Shown: positions 26,975 to 35,814 of the stretch, one piece after another
Position numbering within the stretch: the first letter of the stretch is position 1
Layout: the number at the start of each line of letters is the position of its first letter
Assembly (NCBI RefSeq): GCF_034555375.1
Contig: NZ_CP140706.1
Span: 1,789,001-1,853,000, forward strand
From: Pseudomonas sp. B33.4
Lineage (GTDB): Bacteria > Pseudomonadota > Gammaproteobacteria > Pseudomonadales > Pseudomonadaceae
DNA: 64,000 bases
Direction of reading: 5' to 3'
Notes under the pieces: generated by a model
Told to the model about the DNA's origin: nothing
The model's database searches: none
What the model saw: the letters and a program-made list of their open reading frames with translations, nothing else
Position numbers and translations under genes: made by a program

Positions 26975-27343
26975 ATGTCTCGCCGCTTGCCCGTGATTCT
27001 GCTGCTCGTTCTGTTGCCGTTGTGGCTGGCCGCCAGCTATGGCGTGCGTTATGGCTTTATGGAGGACGGGCAGTGGGTCGGTATCTGCGTGGACGAGGCC
27101 AGTCGCTGGGAATGCCAGGTGCGTTCGAACCTTGGGTTGATGATTCATTTCAAGGTATTGGGCTGGACGGCGCTCGGCGCGGCGCTGGTCGGTTTCGTGT
27201 TGCCCGGGCGGGCAGGATGGTGGCTGGCAGTGCTGGCGCTGGTGTTTGGGGTGCCGGCACTGGCGTTGTACAACACGACGTTGGCGGTGTTTGCGTTGGT
27301 GATTGCCGGGTTGCGTCTGGTCCGCGAGTCCCGTAGCGTCTGA
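26975..27343 (+). CDS. Small membrane protein of unknown function
   Basis: A 122-residue protein with an N-terminal hydrophobic segment (about residues 4-22), a short extracytoplasmic loop with two cysteines (GICVDEASRWECQV), and two or three further membrane segments. GGAG lies before the ATG at 26975; an in-frame upstream start is poorer. Family not recognised. Confidence 0.75.
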   Translation: MSRRLPVILLLVLLPLWLAASYGVRYGFMEDGQWVGICVDEASRWECQVRSNLGLMIHFKVLGWTALGAALVGFVLPGRAGWWLAVLALVFGVPALALYNTTLAVFALVIAGLRLVRESRSV

Positions 27344-27350
27344 TCGTCAG

Positions 27351-27420
27351 CTATCGCGAGCAGGCTCACTCCTACAAGGGGAACGCATTCCAAACTGTAG
27401 GAGTGAGCCTGCTCGCGATT
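27351..27420. repeat. REP pair, TGTAGGAGTGAGCC type, tail-to-tail
   Basis: CTATCGCGAGCAGGCTCACT followed by CCTACA at 27351-27376 and TGTAGGAGTGAGCCTGCTCG followed by CGATT at 27396-27420. Here the TGTAGG ends face inward, the reverse of the REPINs at 24506 and 18502. It lies between convergent genes. Confidence 0.9.
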
Positions 27421-27441
27421 GGGCATTTCAGTCGATGAATA

Positions 27442-28995
27442 TTAAATCTTGTGAACGCGCAGGCAGCGCCACAGTGCAGCAACCATCAACAAACTCGCCA
27501 ACGCCCAACCCCACGCCTGCTGATTCTGCAAACCTTCCTGATACAACTGCGGCGCAATCCCTGCACCGACAATAAACGTCAGCAGAGCAATCTCGCGACG
27601 TGGCACGCTGACCGGGCGGCACAGATACACCAGTGCCGGCAGCACAAACGCCATGCTCGCAAAGCTGCGATAACGCGGATCGAAGACCATCTCGAGCATC
27701 ATCACCGCCGCCGCAAAACCTGCCGCCGCGACCAGCCAGCCAGCGCGACGCTCAAGCACATTGAACGCACGTTCGCGCCAGCCCGTGCGCGCACTCAGCG
27801 TCAATGCAGCGTGCGCCAACACCAAAAGATTCAGCGCCGTCAGCAAGCCGACCCACAGCCACTCACTGGCAAACCGCGTGGTCACTCGCGCCAGATCACC
27901 CCAGGCGCCAGTCGAGCAGGCGGCGAGGGCGCCCAGAAGTGGCAACACCAGCGCCGAGCGCGTAGTGCGAACGCGACCGCCAAGGATCAGCGTGCCAAGA
28001 AAAATCAAACCACCGACCGCCAGCCATTCCTTCCAGTACGGCACGTTGGTCACCGGCCCGGCGAGCACGCCCTTGTCCTGGCGATCGGCATCAAACAACC
28101 CCCAGTAACCGCCGACCGCGCCTTCACTGCCGCGCTTCCACGGCTGGTCAAACGCTTCGATCAGGTTGTAATGCCAGCCTTCCTTCTCGGCCATCGCGAC
28201 AAAGCCACGAATGAATTTGGCCTCGTTGACCCGGCTCGGCAGGGCGGTCTCGCGCTGGCGGCCTTCGCTCGGCCAGCCGGTTTCGCCGATCATCACGTCT
28301 TTCGGCGCAAATTTATTGCCGAACACTTGGCGCACATCTGCGACGTGTTGCAGGGCGACATCGATGTTCGATGGATCATCTTCCCAGTACGGCAGCAAAT
28401 GGATGGTCAGGAAATCCACTGCCGGCGCGACTTCCGGATGCTTGAGCCAGAACTCCCAGACATCGGCGTAGGTGACCGGTTGCTTGATCTGGCTTTTGAC
28501 CTTGTTGATCAGCTTCGCCAGTTGCGCACCGGTGACTTCCTTGCGCAGCAAGGCTTCGTTACCGACGATCACTGCACTGACCACGTCCGGGTTGGCATTG
28601 GCCGATTTGATCAGCAGGTCGACTTCTTTCTCGGTGTCCACCGGGTTGCTGTTGACCCACGCGCCGATCATCAATTTCAAGCCGTGTTTGCGCGCCAGAT
28701 CGGGCAGCGCCTCAAGGCCCGTCATCGAATAGGTACGAATGCATTCAAAGCGTGTCGCCAGTAACGCGAGGTCAGCGTCCATGCGTTCCGGGCGCAGCTT
28801 GAACGGCACGTCGAATGGCGATTGGTCTTTATCGAACGGGGTGTAGGAGGCGCATTGCAATTTATGCGTCGGGGTCGCGGCATCCGGCAGGATTACCGGT
28901 TGACCGAGGCCGTACCAGAAGCCGCCGAGGGCAAACAGCCCGAGCAGGCAGGCGAAGAGATAAGGCAGAAAGGGGAAGCGGGAAGTCGCGGACAT
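27442..28995 (-). CDS. Membrane-bound glycoside hydrolase family 17-like protein
   Basis: A 517-residue protein: one N-terminal membrane anchor (about 10-30), a GH17-like (beta-1,3-glucanase/transglycosylase) TIM barrel up to about residue 310, then six or so transmembrane segments. Catalytic glutamates are recognisable: Glu147 in VGNEALL and Glu238 in GETGWPS. Similar Pseudomonas proteins are annotated as beta-glucan synthases or transferases, so a role in periplasmic glucan modification is likely. Start at ATG 28995 chosen because the upstream in-frame start lacks a ribosome site. Confidence 0.84.
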   Translation of the reverse strand: MSATSRFPFLPYLFACLLGLFALGGFWYGLGQPVILPDAATPTHKLQCASYTPFDKDQSPFDVPFKLRPERMDADLALLATRFECIRTYSMTGLEALPDLARKHGLKLMIGAWVNSNPVDTEKEVDLLIKSANANPDVVSAVIVGNEALLRKEVTGAQLAKLINKVKSQIKQPVTYADVWEFWLKHPEVAPAVDFLTIHLLPYWEDDPSNIDVALQHVADVRQVFGNKFAPKDVMIGETGWPSEGRQRETALPSRVNEAKFIRGFVAMAEKEGWHYNLIEAFDQPWKRGSEGAVGGYWGLFDADRQDKGVLAGPVTNVPYWKEWLAVGGLIFLGTLILGGRVRTTRSALVLPLLGALAACSTGAWGDLARVTTRFASEWLWVGLLTALNLLVLAHAALTLSARTGWRERAFNVLERRAGWLVAAAGFAAAVMMLEMVFDPRYRSFASMAFVLPALVYLCRPVSVPRREIALLTFIVGAGIAPQLYQEGLQNQQAWGWALASLLMVAALWRCLRVHKI

Positions 28996-29323
28996 GGTCA
29001 GGCCGAGTGGCTGCAAAGCGAGGCATGTTACCTGCATTTATAGTGGGGTTGGTGACCTGCATGATTTGCACATGCAAAGTTCGGGCGGATTATTTGGCGT
29101 CATTTATATAGCCGCGATTAATGGCCTTCTGATGTCGTTTCTCGTTGCCTTGAGGTCGCTGACAGAGCAGGTCGCCTGCGGCGTCAGGTTGATGATCAAG
29201 GCATCAGTACTCCGCTGATGTTCGAGTTGGTTTGCGGTCAGGCGTGATGGGGGCGCTGTGCACCATAACAATACGTTGACGATGCCCGGCATCCGTCGGG
29301 CGCAGCATTTCGGGGAAGTAACG
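28996..29323. other. Intergenic region between divergent GH17 and betX-like genes
   Basis: 328 bases that must hold the promoters of both flanking genes. Apart from scattered AT-rich stretches I see no convincing operator, repeat or terminator. Confidence 0.6.
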
Positions 29324-30175
29324 ATGAAGATGCGACGACTTTTAGGCGCAGGTGCCGCTCTGGTGCTTGCGATGAGTTCCACTTTCGCCAGCGCAGAAAA
29401 ACAGACCCTGAACATCGGTTACGTTGATGGCTGGTCCGACAGCGTCGCGACCACCCACGTGGCCGCCGAAGTGATCAAACAGAAACTCGGCTACGACGTG
29501 AAACTGCAAGCCGTTGCCACCGGGATCATGTGGCAGGGTGTTGCCACCGGCAAGCTCGACGCCATGCTCTCGGCCTGGCTGCCCGTGACCCACGGCGAAT
29601 ACTGGACGAAGAACAAGGATCTGGTCGTCGATTACGGCCCGAACTTCAAGGATGCGAAAATCGGCCTGATCGTGCCCGAGTACGTCAAAGCCAAGTCGAT
29701 CGAAGACCTGAAAACCGACGACACCTTCAAGAATCGTATCGTCGGCATCGACGCCGGTTCAGGCGTGATGCTCAAGACCGATCAGGCTATCAAGGATTAT
29801 GGCCTCGACAAGTACTCGCTCAAGGCCAGTTCCGGCGCTGGCATGATCGCCGAACTGACCCGTGCCGAGAAGAAAAACGAATCCATCGCCGTCACCGGTT
29901 GGGTGCCGCACTGGATGTTCGCCAAGTGGAAACTGCGCTTCCTCGACGATCCGAAAGGCGTGTACGGCGCGGCTGAAACCGTGAACAGCATCGGCAGCAA
30001 AGAACTGGCGACCAAAGCGCCGGAAGTGGCCAAGTTCCTGAAGAACTTCCAGTGGGCGTCGAAAGACGAAATCGGCGAAGTCATGCTGGCGATACAGGAC
30101 GGTGCCAAGCCTGAGGCGGCGGCCAAGGATTGGGTAGCCAAACACCCGGATCGCGTGGCTGACTGGACTAAATAA
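29324..30175 (+). CDS. Betaine/choline-type ABC substrate-binding protein (BetX-like)
   Basis: A 283-residue periplasmic OpuAC-family protein. The signal peptide ends near ASA. Binding-box aromatic residues are visible in GYVDGWSDSVATTHVA, AWLPVTHGEYW, and TGWVPHWMFAKWKLRFLDDP. No permease or ATPase genes are adjacent. In P. aeruginosa, as I recall, the stand-alone binding protein BetX lies beside a DUF485 and sodium:solute symporter pair and feeds the Cbc transporter; the same neighbours are here, so BetX is the best guess. A GGGGAA site precedes the ATG at 29324. Confidence 0.86.
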   Translation: MKMRRLLGAGAALVLAMSSTFASAEKQTLNIGYVDGWSDSVATTHVAAEVIKQKLGYDVKLQAVATGIMWQGVATGKLDAMLSAWLPVTHGEYWTKNKDLVVDYGPNFKDAKIGLIVPEYVKAKSIEDLKTDDTFKNRIVGIDAGSGVMLKTDQAIKDYGLDKYSLKASSGAGMIAELTRAEKKNESIAVTGWVPHWMFAKWKLRFLDDPKGVYGAAETVNSIGSKELATKAPEVAKFLKNFQWASKDEIGEVMLAIQDGAKPEAAAKDWVAKHPDRVADWTK

Positions 30176-30194
30176 AAGCTTCACCGCCTAACCC

Positions 30195-30284
30195 TGTGGG
30201 AGCGAGCCTGCTCGCGAAAGCGATCTGTCAGTTGATACAAATATCGACTGAACCGACGCCTTCGCGAGCAGGCTCGCTCCCACA
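30195..30284. repeat. REPIN, TGTGGGAGCGAGCC type
   Basis: TGTGGGAGCGAGCCTGCTCG and CGAGCAGGCTCGCTCCCACA are exact inverted arms around a loop of about 42 bases. It separates the binding-protein gene from the DUF485-symporter pair. Confidence 0.93.
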
Positions 30285-30416
30285 GTTGTTTTGTGGCGTA
30301 CCGGAAATTGGCAAAAGTGTCATGGCGTTCTACTACTAAGGTCGTCTGTTACCGCGCTCGCAGCCGCATACATTAGCTATGTTCCAACAATAATCTGTGC
30401 TGCGAGGATAAAAACA

Positions 30417-30728
30417 ATGAACGACAGCATTTACCTCTCGATTCAAAACAGTCCCCGATTCAAGGAGCTGGTGCGAAAAAGGGAAAAGTTCGCCTGGATA
30501 CTCTCGGCGATCATGCTCGGGCTTTACTCTGGCTTCATTCTTCTGATCGCTTACGGGCCGCATATTCTGGGCGCGAAACTCAGTCCTGAGTCCTCGATTA
30601 CCTGGGGTATTCCGATCGGTGTCGGACTGATTCTTTCGGCATTCATCCTCACCGCTATCTACGTGCGCCGCGCCAATGGCGAGTTTGACGACCTGAACAA
30701 TGCGATTCTCAAGGAGGCTCAGCAATGA
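30417..30728 (+). CDS. yjcH: DUF485 family protein (YjcH-like), partner of the symporter
   Basis: A 103-residue protein with two transmembrane segments: [22 protein letters not shown] and [21 protein letters not shown]. The [13 protein letters not shown] start is typical of DUF485/YjcH. These proteins accompany ActP-type symporters and are probably an accessory subunit. Start at 30417 was chosen because a longer in-frame start includes unrelated sequence. The stop overlaps the symporter start as ATGA. Confidence 0.9.
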   Translation: MNDSIYLSIQNSPRFKELVRKREKFAWILSAIMLGLYSGFILLIAYGPHILGAKLSPESSITWGIPIGVGLILSAFILTAIYVRRANGEFDDLNNAILKEAQQ

Positions 30729-32383
30729 TCCGGCGTCTACTGGCTTTATTGAGTGTTGCCGCTTTCGCGCCGAGTGTCTGGGCGGCGGATGCATTGACGG
30801 GTGAAGTGGCCAAGCAGCCGCTGAACATTCCTGCGATCCTGATGTTCGTGGCGTTCGTGGGTGCGACGCTCTACATCACCTACTGGGCCTCGAAGAAAAA
30901 CAACTCGGCGGCCGACTACTATGCAGCGGGCGGCAAGATCACCGGTTTCCAGAACGGTCTGGCGATTGCCGGTGACTACATGTCGGCGGCGTCTTTCCTG
31001 GGGATTTCCGCGCTGGTGTTCACCTCCGGCTACGATGGCCTGATCTACTCGATCGGCTTCCTGGTGGGCTGGCCGATCATCCTGTTCCTGATCGCCGAGC
31101 GTCTGCGTAACCTGGGTAAATACACGTTTGCCGACGTGGCGTCCTACCGCCTCGGGCAAACCCAGATCCGCACGCTGTCGGCCTGCGGTTCGCTGGTGGT
31201 CGTGGCGTTCTACCTGATCGCGCAAATGGTCGGTGCCGGCAAGCTGATTCAGCTGCTGTTCGGTCTGGACTATCACGTCGCGGTGATTCTGGTCGGTGTG
31301 CTGATGTGCATGTACGTGCTGTTCGGCGGCATGCTGGCGACCACCTGGGTGCAGATCATCAAGGCTGTGCTGTTGCTGTCCGGTGCCTCGTTCATGGCGC
31401 TGATGGTAATGAAGCACGTAGGCTTCGACTTCAACACGCTGTTCTCCGAGGCGATCAAGGTTCACGCCAAAGGCGAAGCGATCATGAGCCCGGGCGGTCT
31501 GGTCAAGGATCCGATTTCGGCCTTCTCGCTGGGTCTGGCGCTGATGTTCGGTACGGCTGGCCTGCCACACATTCTGATGCGCTTCTTCACCGTGAGTGAT
31601 GCAAAAGAAGCCCGCAAGAGCGTGCTCTACGCAACCGGCTTCATTGGCTACTTCTATATCCTGACTTTCATCATCGGCTTCGGCGCGATCCTGCTGGTCA
31701 GCACTAACCCGGCCTTCAAAGATGCTGCTGGCGCGCTGTTGGGCGGCAACAACATGGCGGCGGTGCACCTGGCCAACGCGGTCGGTGGCAGTATTTTCCT
31801 CGGCTTTATCTCGGCGGTGGCGTTCGCGACCATTCTGGCGGTTGTCGCCGGTCTGACTCTGGCGGGTGCTTCGGCGGTGTCTCACGACCTGTATGCCAGT
31901 GTGATCAAGAAGGGCAAGGCGAACGAGAAGGACGAGATTCGGGTTTCGAAGATCACCACTATTGCCTTGGCAGTGTTGGCGATTGGCTTGGGTATCCTGT
32001 TCGAAAGCCAGAACATTGCGTTCATGGTTGGCTTGGCGTTCTCGATCGCGGCGAGTTGCAACTTCCCGGTGCTGCTGCTTTCGATGTACTGGAAGAAGCT
32101 GACCACTCGCGGTGCGATGATTGGCGGCTGGCTGGGTTTGGTCAGTGCCGTTGGTTTGATGATCCTTGGCCCGACCATCTGGGTGCAGATTCTGCATCAT
32201 GAGAAGGCGATCTTCCCTTACGAGTATCCGGCGCTGTTTTCGATGATCATTGCGTTCGTGGGGATCTGGTTCTTTTCGATCACTGACAAGTCGGCGGCAG
32301 CGGATAAAGAACGGGCGCTGTTCTTCCCTCAATTTGTGCGTTCGCAGACTGGGTTGGGGGCGAGTGGGGCGGTTTCGCATTGA
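30725..32383 (+). CDS. actP: Cation/acetate symporter ActP-like (SSS family)
   Basis: A 552-residue inner-membrane sodium:solute symporter. It starts with a signal-like segment, then about 13 transmembrane helices. SSS motifs include [32 protein letters not shown] and [15 protein letters not shown], both characteristic of the acetate/pyruvate-type ActP subgroup. Substrate is probably a short-chain monocarboxylate, but other ActP paralogs exist in Pseudomonas. Coupled to the DUF485 gene by a four-base overlap. Confidence 0.9.
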   Translation: MIRRLLALLSVAAFAPSVWAADALTGEVAKQPLNIPAILMFVAFVGATLYITYWASKKNNSAADYYAAGGKITGFQNGLAIAGDYMSAASFLGISALVFTSGYDGLIYSIGFLVGWPIILFLIAERLRNLGKYTFADVASYRLGQTQIRTLSACGSLVVVAFYLIAQMVGAGKLIQLLFGLDYHVAVILVGVLMCMYVLFGGMLATTWVQIIKAVLLLSGASFMALMVMKHVGFDFNTLFSEAIKVHAKGEAIMSPGGLVKDPISAFSLGLALMFGTAGLPHILMRFFTVSDAKEARKSVLYATGFIGYFYILTFIIGFGAILLVSTNPAFKDAAGALLGGNNMAAVHLANAVGGSIFLGFISAVAFATILAVVAGLTLAGASAVSHDLYASVIKKGKANEKDEIRVSKITTIALAVLAIGLGILFESQNIAFMVGLAFSIAASCNFPVLLLSMYWKKLTTRGAMIGGWLGLVSAVGLMILGPTIWVQILHHEKAIFPYEYPALFSMIIAFVGIWFFSITDKSAAADKERALFFPQFVRSQTGLGASGAVSH

Positions 32384-32413
32384 TGGTTTGATGGTTTTGT
32401 AAATGTTTTGCTG

Positions 32414-32446
32414 AATGCCCCGGTTGAGAGATCGGGGCATTTTTAT
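32414..32446 (+). terminator. Terminator after the actP-like gene
   Basis: ATGCCCCG, loop GTTGAGAGAT, CGGGGCAT followed by TTTTATT, 31 bases after the symporter stop. Confidence 0.88.
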
Positions 32447-32484
32447 TGGGCGGTTATCGGGCGGGCTGTGTTTTTTGTGTGGGT

Positions 32485-33322
32485 CGTGTGCATATCCGTT
32501 GCTGCGGTAACGGCTGCTTAGGGTTCCGCCCTTACGGCGGGTCACCTTTTCCAAACGCCGAAAAGGTAACCCAAAAGGCTTGCTCCTACGTCCGGCCCGC
32601 TCGCTGGGGCTCGGGGTCCCTTCGCTCCGGGATTGTTCCGGGCGCAGCGCCTACGGTTTGCTTCGCTGCACCTCCTCTCGCTGTGTTTGGCTGCGCCAAA
32701 CGGTCGCTGCGCTCCCACGCCCGGATCAATCCCTCCGCTCAGCCTTTCGACGTCGCTCGTGGAGCAAGATCAAGAGCAGGCGAGCTGACACTCGGCCTAT
32801 TGAGTGGTGAAAAGCGTGTGTTCGGCTTTGGTTCGGTGTTGGATTCGCCCCTCACCCCAGCCCTCTCCCTAAGGAGAGGGAGCCGATTTGTGAGCCTTTC
32901 AGAACCTGAGTTCGACTCGGTGTTTCACGTCGGCGTACCTCCCCCAAACACCGCGGTCAGTTCCCTCTCTCTCGGGGAGAGGGCTAGGGTGAGGGGCTCT
33001 TGATCTGGCTTGTGATCTTGCTTTGGCTTTGGCTTTGGCTTCGGCTTTTGATCTCAAGCCCCTTCGGCAGGCCGAGCGGAGGTGTTCATCCGGGGGTAGG
33101 CGCGCAGCGCCGTGCGGCGTAGCCGCATACATCGAGAGGAGGTGCAGCGAAGCAAACCGTAGGCGATGCCCCCGGATGGACACCGTAGCGAGGGAACACT
33201 GAGCCTCAGCGAAGTGCCGTACGCCAGGGGCAAAGCCTTTTGCTTACTTTTCGGCGTCTGGAAAAGTGAGTCGCTGTAAGAGCGAAACCGCCAGCGGCAA
33301 CACCCGCAGCAACGGATATGTC
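32485..33322. repeat. Large imperfect inverted repeat with arms of about 270 bp
   Basis: The left arm (about 32488-32760) and right arm (about 33055-33322) are inverted relatives. GCATATCCGTTGCTGCGG at the left end answers CCGCAGCAACGGATATG at the right. GGTTTGCTTCGCTGCACCTC, then CTCTCG, answers CGAGAGGAGGTGCAGCGAAG, then CAAACC. CCTTTTCCAAACGCCGAAAA answers TTTTCGGCGTCTGGAAAAG. In the middle is a diverged copy of the nested-palindrome element. I see no convincing gene inside; open frames there follow the repeat on both strands. It lies between the convergent actP-like and gltA genes. Confidence 0.85.
32848..32997. repeat. Nested-palindrome element, diverged copy inside the large inverted repeat
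   Basis: CCCCTCACCCCAGCCCTCTC at the left and GAGAGGGCTAGGGTGAGGGG at the right are near-exact inverse sequences. Inner hairpins are CTCCCTAAGGAGAGG and CCCTCTCTCTCGGGGAGAGG. The conserved GAATCCATAATCG middle is missing; instead there is CCTTTCAGAACCTGAG and TTTCACGTCGG. Confidence 0.78.
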
Positions 33323-33355
33323 CCCAATCACCAAAAAAACCGCGAAAGCACAAAC

Positions 33356-33387
33356 AAAAACGGCCTCTATATAAATAGAGGCCGTTC
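33356..33387 (-). terminator. Terminator of gltA
   Basis: Read leftward, ACGGCCTCTAT, loop TTAT, ATAGAGGCCGT followed by a T-rich tract, 35 bases after the gltA stop. A strong intrinsic terminator with an 11-base perfect stem. Confidence 0.92.
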
Positions 33388-33421
33388 CCGGTACAACTAA
33401 GACTTCATCGCAAGACAGGTC

Positions 33422-34711
33422 TTATTTGCGGTCTTCCAGCTTGGTGATATCACGCGACTCGTAGCCGGTGTACAGCTGGCGCGGACGGCCAATCTTGTAC
33501 GGGCTGGAGAGCATTTCTTTCCAGTGGGAGATCCAGCCAACAGTACGTGCCAACGCAAAAATCACGGTGAACATGCTGGTCGGAATGCCGATCGCCTTGA
33601 GGATGATCCCCGAGTAGAAGTCGACGTTCGGGTACAGCGAGCGCTCGATGAAGTACGGGTCGGTCAGCGCGATCTCTTCCAGGCGCATGGCCAGTTCGAG
33701 TTGCGGATCGTTGTTGATGCCCAGTTCCTTCAGTACTTCGTCACAGGTCTGCTTCATTACAGTCGCGCGAGGATCGCGGTTCTTGTAAACGCGGTGACCG
33801 AAGCCCATCAGTTTGAACGGATCGTTCTTGTCCTTGGCCTTGGCGATGAACTTGTCGATGTTCGACACATCGCCAATCTCGTCAAGCATGGTCAACACGG
33901 CTTCGTTCGCACCGCCGTGGGCAGGGCCCCACAGTGCGGCGATACCGGCGGCGATACAGGCGAACGGGTTGGCCCCCGAAGAACCTGCCAGGCGTACGGT
34001 AGAAGTCGAAGCGTTCTGCTCGTGGTCGGCGTGGAGGATGAAGATCCGGTCCATGGCCTTGGCGAGTACCGGGCTGATCGGTTTGATCTCGCACGGGGTG
34101 TTGAACATCATGTGCAGGAAGTTTTCCGCGTACGTCAGGTCGTTGCGCGGGTACATCATGGGTTGGCCCATGGAGTACTTGTAAACCATCGCTGCCAGGG
34201 TCGGCATCTTGGCAACCAGACGGATCGCGGAGATTTCGCGATGCTGCGGGTTATTGATGTCGAGGGAGTCGTGGTAGAAGGCCGAGAGGGCGCCGACTAC
34301 ACCGCACATGACGGCCATTGGGTGAGCGTCGCGACGGAAACCGTTGAAGAAGGTTTTCAGCTGCTCGTGAACCATGGTGTGGTTTTTCACGGTGCTGACG
34401 AACTGGGCCTTCTGTTCTGCGGTCGGCAATTCGCCGTTGAGCAGCAGGTAGCAGGTTTCCAGGTAGTCCGACTTTTCAGCCAGCTGTTCGATCGGGTAGC
34501 CGCGGTGCAACAGAATGCCGTTGTCGCCGTCAATATAGGTAATCTTCGATTCGCACGAGGCGGTCGACATGAAACCCGGGTCGAAAGTGAAGCGGCCCGT
34601 GGCCGTCAGGCCCCGAACATCGATTACATCGGGACCAACGGTGCCGGTTAAAATGGGCAGCTCGACGGGGGCTGCGCCCTCGATGATCAACTGCGCTTTT
34701 TTGTCAGCCAT
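33422..34711 (-). CDS. gltA: Citrate synthase (type II)
   Basis: Condenses oxaloacetate with acetyl-CoA to citrate. The 429-residue protein is of the hexameric, NADH-sensitive Gram-negative type by length. Active-site regions include the histidine in [20 protein letters not shown], the second histidine in [14 protein letters not shown], and the aspartate in [10 protein letters not shown]. An AGGAGG ribosome site precedes the ATG. It is divergent from sdhC with its own promoter at 34769-34796. Confidence 0.98.
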   Translation of the reverse strand: MADKKAQLIIEGAAPVELPILTGTVGPDVIDVRGLTATGRFTFDPGFMSTASCESKITYIDGDNGILLHRGYPIEQLAEKSDYLETCYLLLNGELPTAEQKAQFVSTVKNHTMVHEQLKTFFNGFRRDAHPMAVMCGVVGALSAFYHDSLDINNPQHREISAIRLVAKMPTLAAMVYKYSMGQPMMYPRNDLTYAENFLHMMFNTPCEIKPISPVLAKAMDRIFILHADHEQNASTSTVRLAGSSGANPFACIAAGIAALWGPAHGGANEAVLTMLDEIGDVSNIDKFIAKAKDKNDPFKLMGFGHRVYKNRDPRATVMKQTCDEVLKELGINNDPQLELAMRLEEIALTDPYFIERSLYPNVDFYSGIILKAIGIPTSMFTVIFALARTVGWISHWKEMLSSPYKIGRPRQLYTGYESRDITKLEDRK

Positions 34712-34768
34712 GTGGCCTCCTATTTATGCTTGAACCATCAGACAGACCCCCCACGCAGGGCCCGCACC

Positions 34769-34796
34769 ACTATAGTGAGATAAATTCGAATGTCAA
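34769..34796 (-). promoter_or_regulatory. Sigma-70-type promoter of gltA
   Basis: On the minus strand TTGACA (34791-34796), a 16-base spacer, then TATAGT (34769-34774). Near-consensus boxes place the transcript start about 50 bases before the gltA ATG. Confidence 0.8.
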
Positions 34797-34910
34797 TTTG
34801 CCTAAAGTCTTGCTCCAGAAGGCTTTAAGCGCACTTTTTCCTCGAAATTGACTGCCATTTACGCCTTTTATGCAACTTGTGCAATCAGCTATTGGGGGTA
34901 GGTGATTGCG

Positions 34911-34939
34911 TTGTCATTAGTAGCCTAACTGTCTATACT
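34911..34939 (+). promoter_or_regulatory. Sigma-70-type promoter of the sdh-suc operon
   Basis: TTGTCA (34911-34916), a 17-base spacer, then TATACT (34934-34939). The transcript would start near 34946, giving an untranslated leader of about 130 bases before sdhC. Confidence 0.8.
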
Positions 34940-35074
34940 CGGCCACCGACCGCCAAGGGCTTTTGGGCTTGCTTTCATTGGGGGTCGCATCCCTGGGTGG
35001 TGGTTACCTGACCAGTGCACTCCCCAACAACTTTGCCCTGATTGTTAGGGGCTCTTCAGTGTGAAAAAAAAGCC

Positions 35075-35449
35075 GTGAAAAGCCAACGACCTGTAAACCT
35101 AGACCTAAGGACCATCAAACTCCCAGTCACTGCTTACACGTCCATTCTTCACCGTATCTCCGGTGTCATCCTCTTCGTGTGCCTTGCCATCATGCTTTAT
35201 GCATTGGACAAGTCGCTGAGCTCCGAGGAAGGCTTCGGTCAGGTGAAAGCGTGTCTGACCAGTCCGCTAGCCAAGCTAGTGATTTGGGGCATCCTGTCCG
35301 CTCTGCTGTATCACCTGGTAGCCGGTGTGCGCCATTTGATCATGGACATGGGCATCGGTGAGACGCTGGAAGGCGGCAAGCTGGGCTCGAAAATCGTTAT
35401 CGCCGTTTCCGTGGTGGTAATCGTTCTGGCAGGAGTTTGGATATGGTAA
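35075..35449 (+). CDS. sdhC: Succinate dehydrogenase cytochrome b556 subunit SdhC
   Basis: Membrane-anchor subunit of complex II that binds heme b and ubiquinone. The 124-residue protein starts at GTG (VKSQRPVNLDL), where the family normally begins; an in-frame TTG 33 bases upstream adds unrelated residues. There are three transmembrane helices. Family motifs RPVNLDLRTIKLPVTAYTSILHRISG and HLVAGVRHLIMD contain the quinone-site Ser/Arg and the heme-ligand His. The ribosome site is weak. The end overlaps the sdhD start. Confidence 0.94.
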   Translation: MKSQRPVNLDLRTIKLPVTAYTSILHRISGVILFVCLAIMLYALDKSLSSEEGFGQVKACLTSPLAKLVIWGILSALLYHLVAGVRHLIMDMGIGETLEGGKLGSKIVIAVSVVVIVLAGVWIW

Positions 35450-35811
35450 CTAACGTCACGAACCTGTCGCGTTCGGGCCTCTATGACTGGATGGCGCAAC
35501 GTGTGTCTGCGGTCGTTCTCGCGGCTTACTTCATCTTTCTGATCGGATACGTCGTGGCCCACCCTGGCCTCGAGTATGCCCAGTGGCATGAACTGTTCGC
35601 CCACAACGGGATGCGTATTTTCAGCCTCCTGGCCCTTGTTGCCCTCGGCGCTCACGCCTGGGTCGGCATGTGGACCATCGCGACTGACTACCTGACGCCA
35701 ATGGCGTTCGGCAAGTCCGCAACGGCGATACGTTTCCTTTTCCAGGCAGTATGCGGCGTTGCGATGTTCGCTTACTTCGTCTGGGGTGTGCAGATTCTCT
35801 GGGGTATCTGA
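35443..35811 (+). CDS. sdhD: Succinate dehydrogenase membrane anchor SdhD
   Basis: Second membrane-anchor subunit of complex II, 122 residues and three transmembrane helices. GLYDWMAQRVSAVVLAAYF and GAHAWVGMWTIATDYL (heme/quinone region with His) identify it. The ATG at 35443 follows AGGAG by seven bases and overlaps the last codons of sdhC. Confidence 0.94.
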   Translation: MVTNVTNLSRSGLYDWMAQRVSAVVLAAYFIFLIGYVVAHPGLEYAQWHELFAHNGMRIFSLLALVALGAHAWVGMWTIATDYLTPMAFGKSATAIRFLFQAVCGVAMFAYFVWGVQILWGI

Positions 35812-35814
35812 GTC

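Larger units (their letters stand above)
34712..35074. other. gltA-sdhC divergent regulatory region
   Basis: 363 bases between the two start codons. It holds the two promoters listed separately and an untranslated leader of about 130 bases before sdhC. CCCCCCACGCAGGGCCCGC near 34748-34766 could form a small hairpin in the gltA leader. No other clear operator was recognised. Confidence 0.7.

Noticed and set aside
30746..32554. A 602-codon minus-strand frame opposite the actP-like gene
   Set aside because: Shadow of a confirmed transporter gene; no motif, poor composition, no ribosome site.
32446..33353. Open frames on both strands within the large inverted repeat
   Set aside because: The plus- and minus-strand products resemble each other only because the DNA arms are inverted copies; no ribosome site or known domain, so treated as non-coding.
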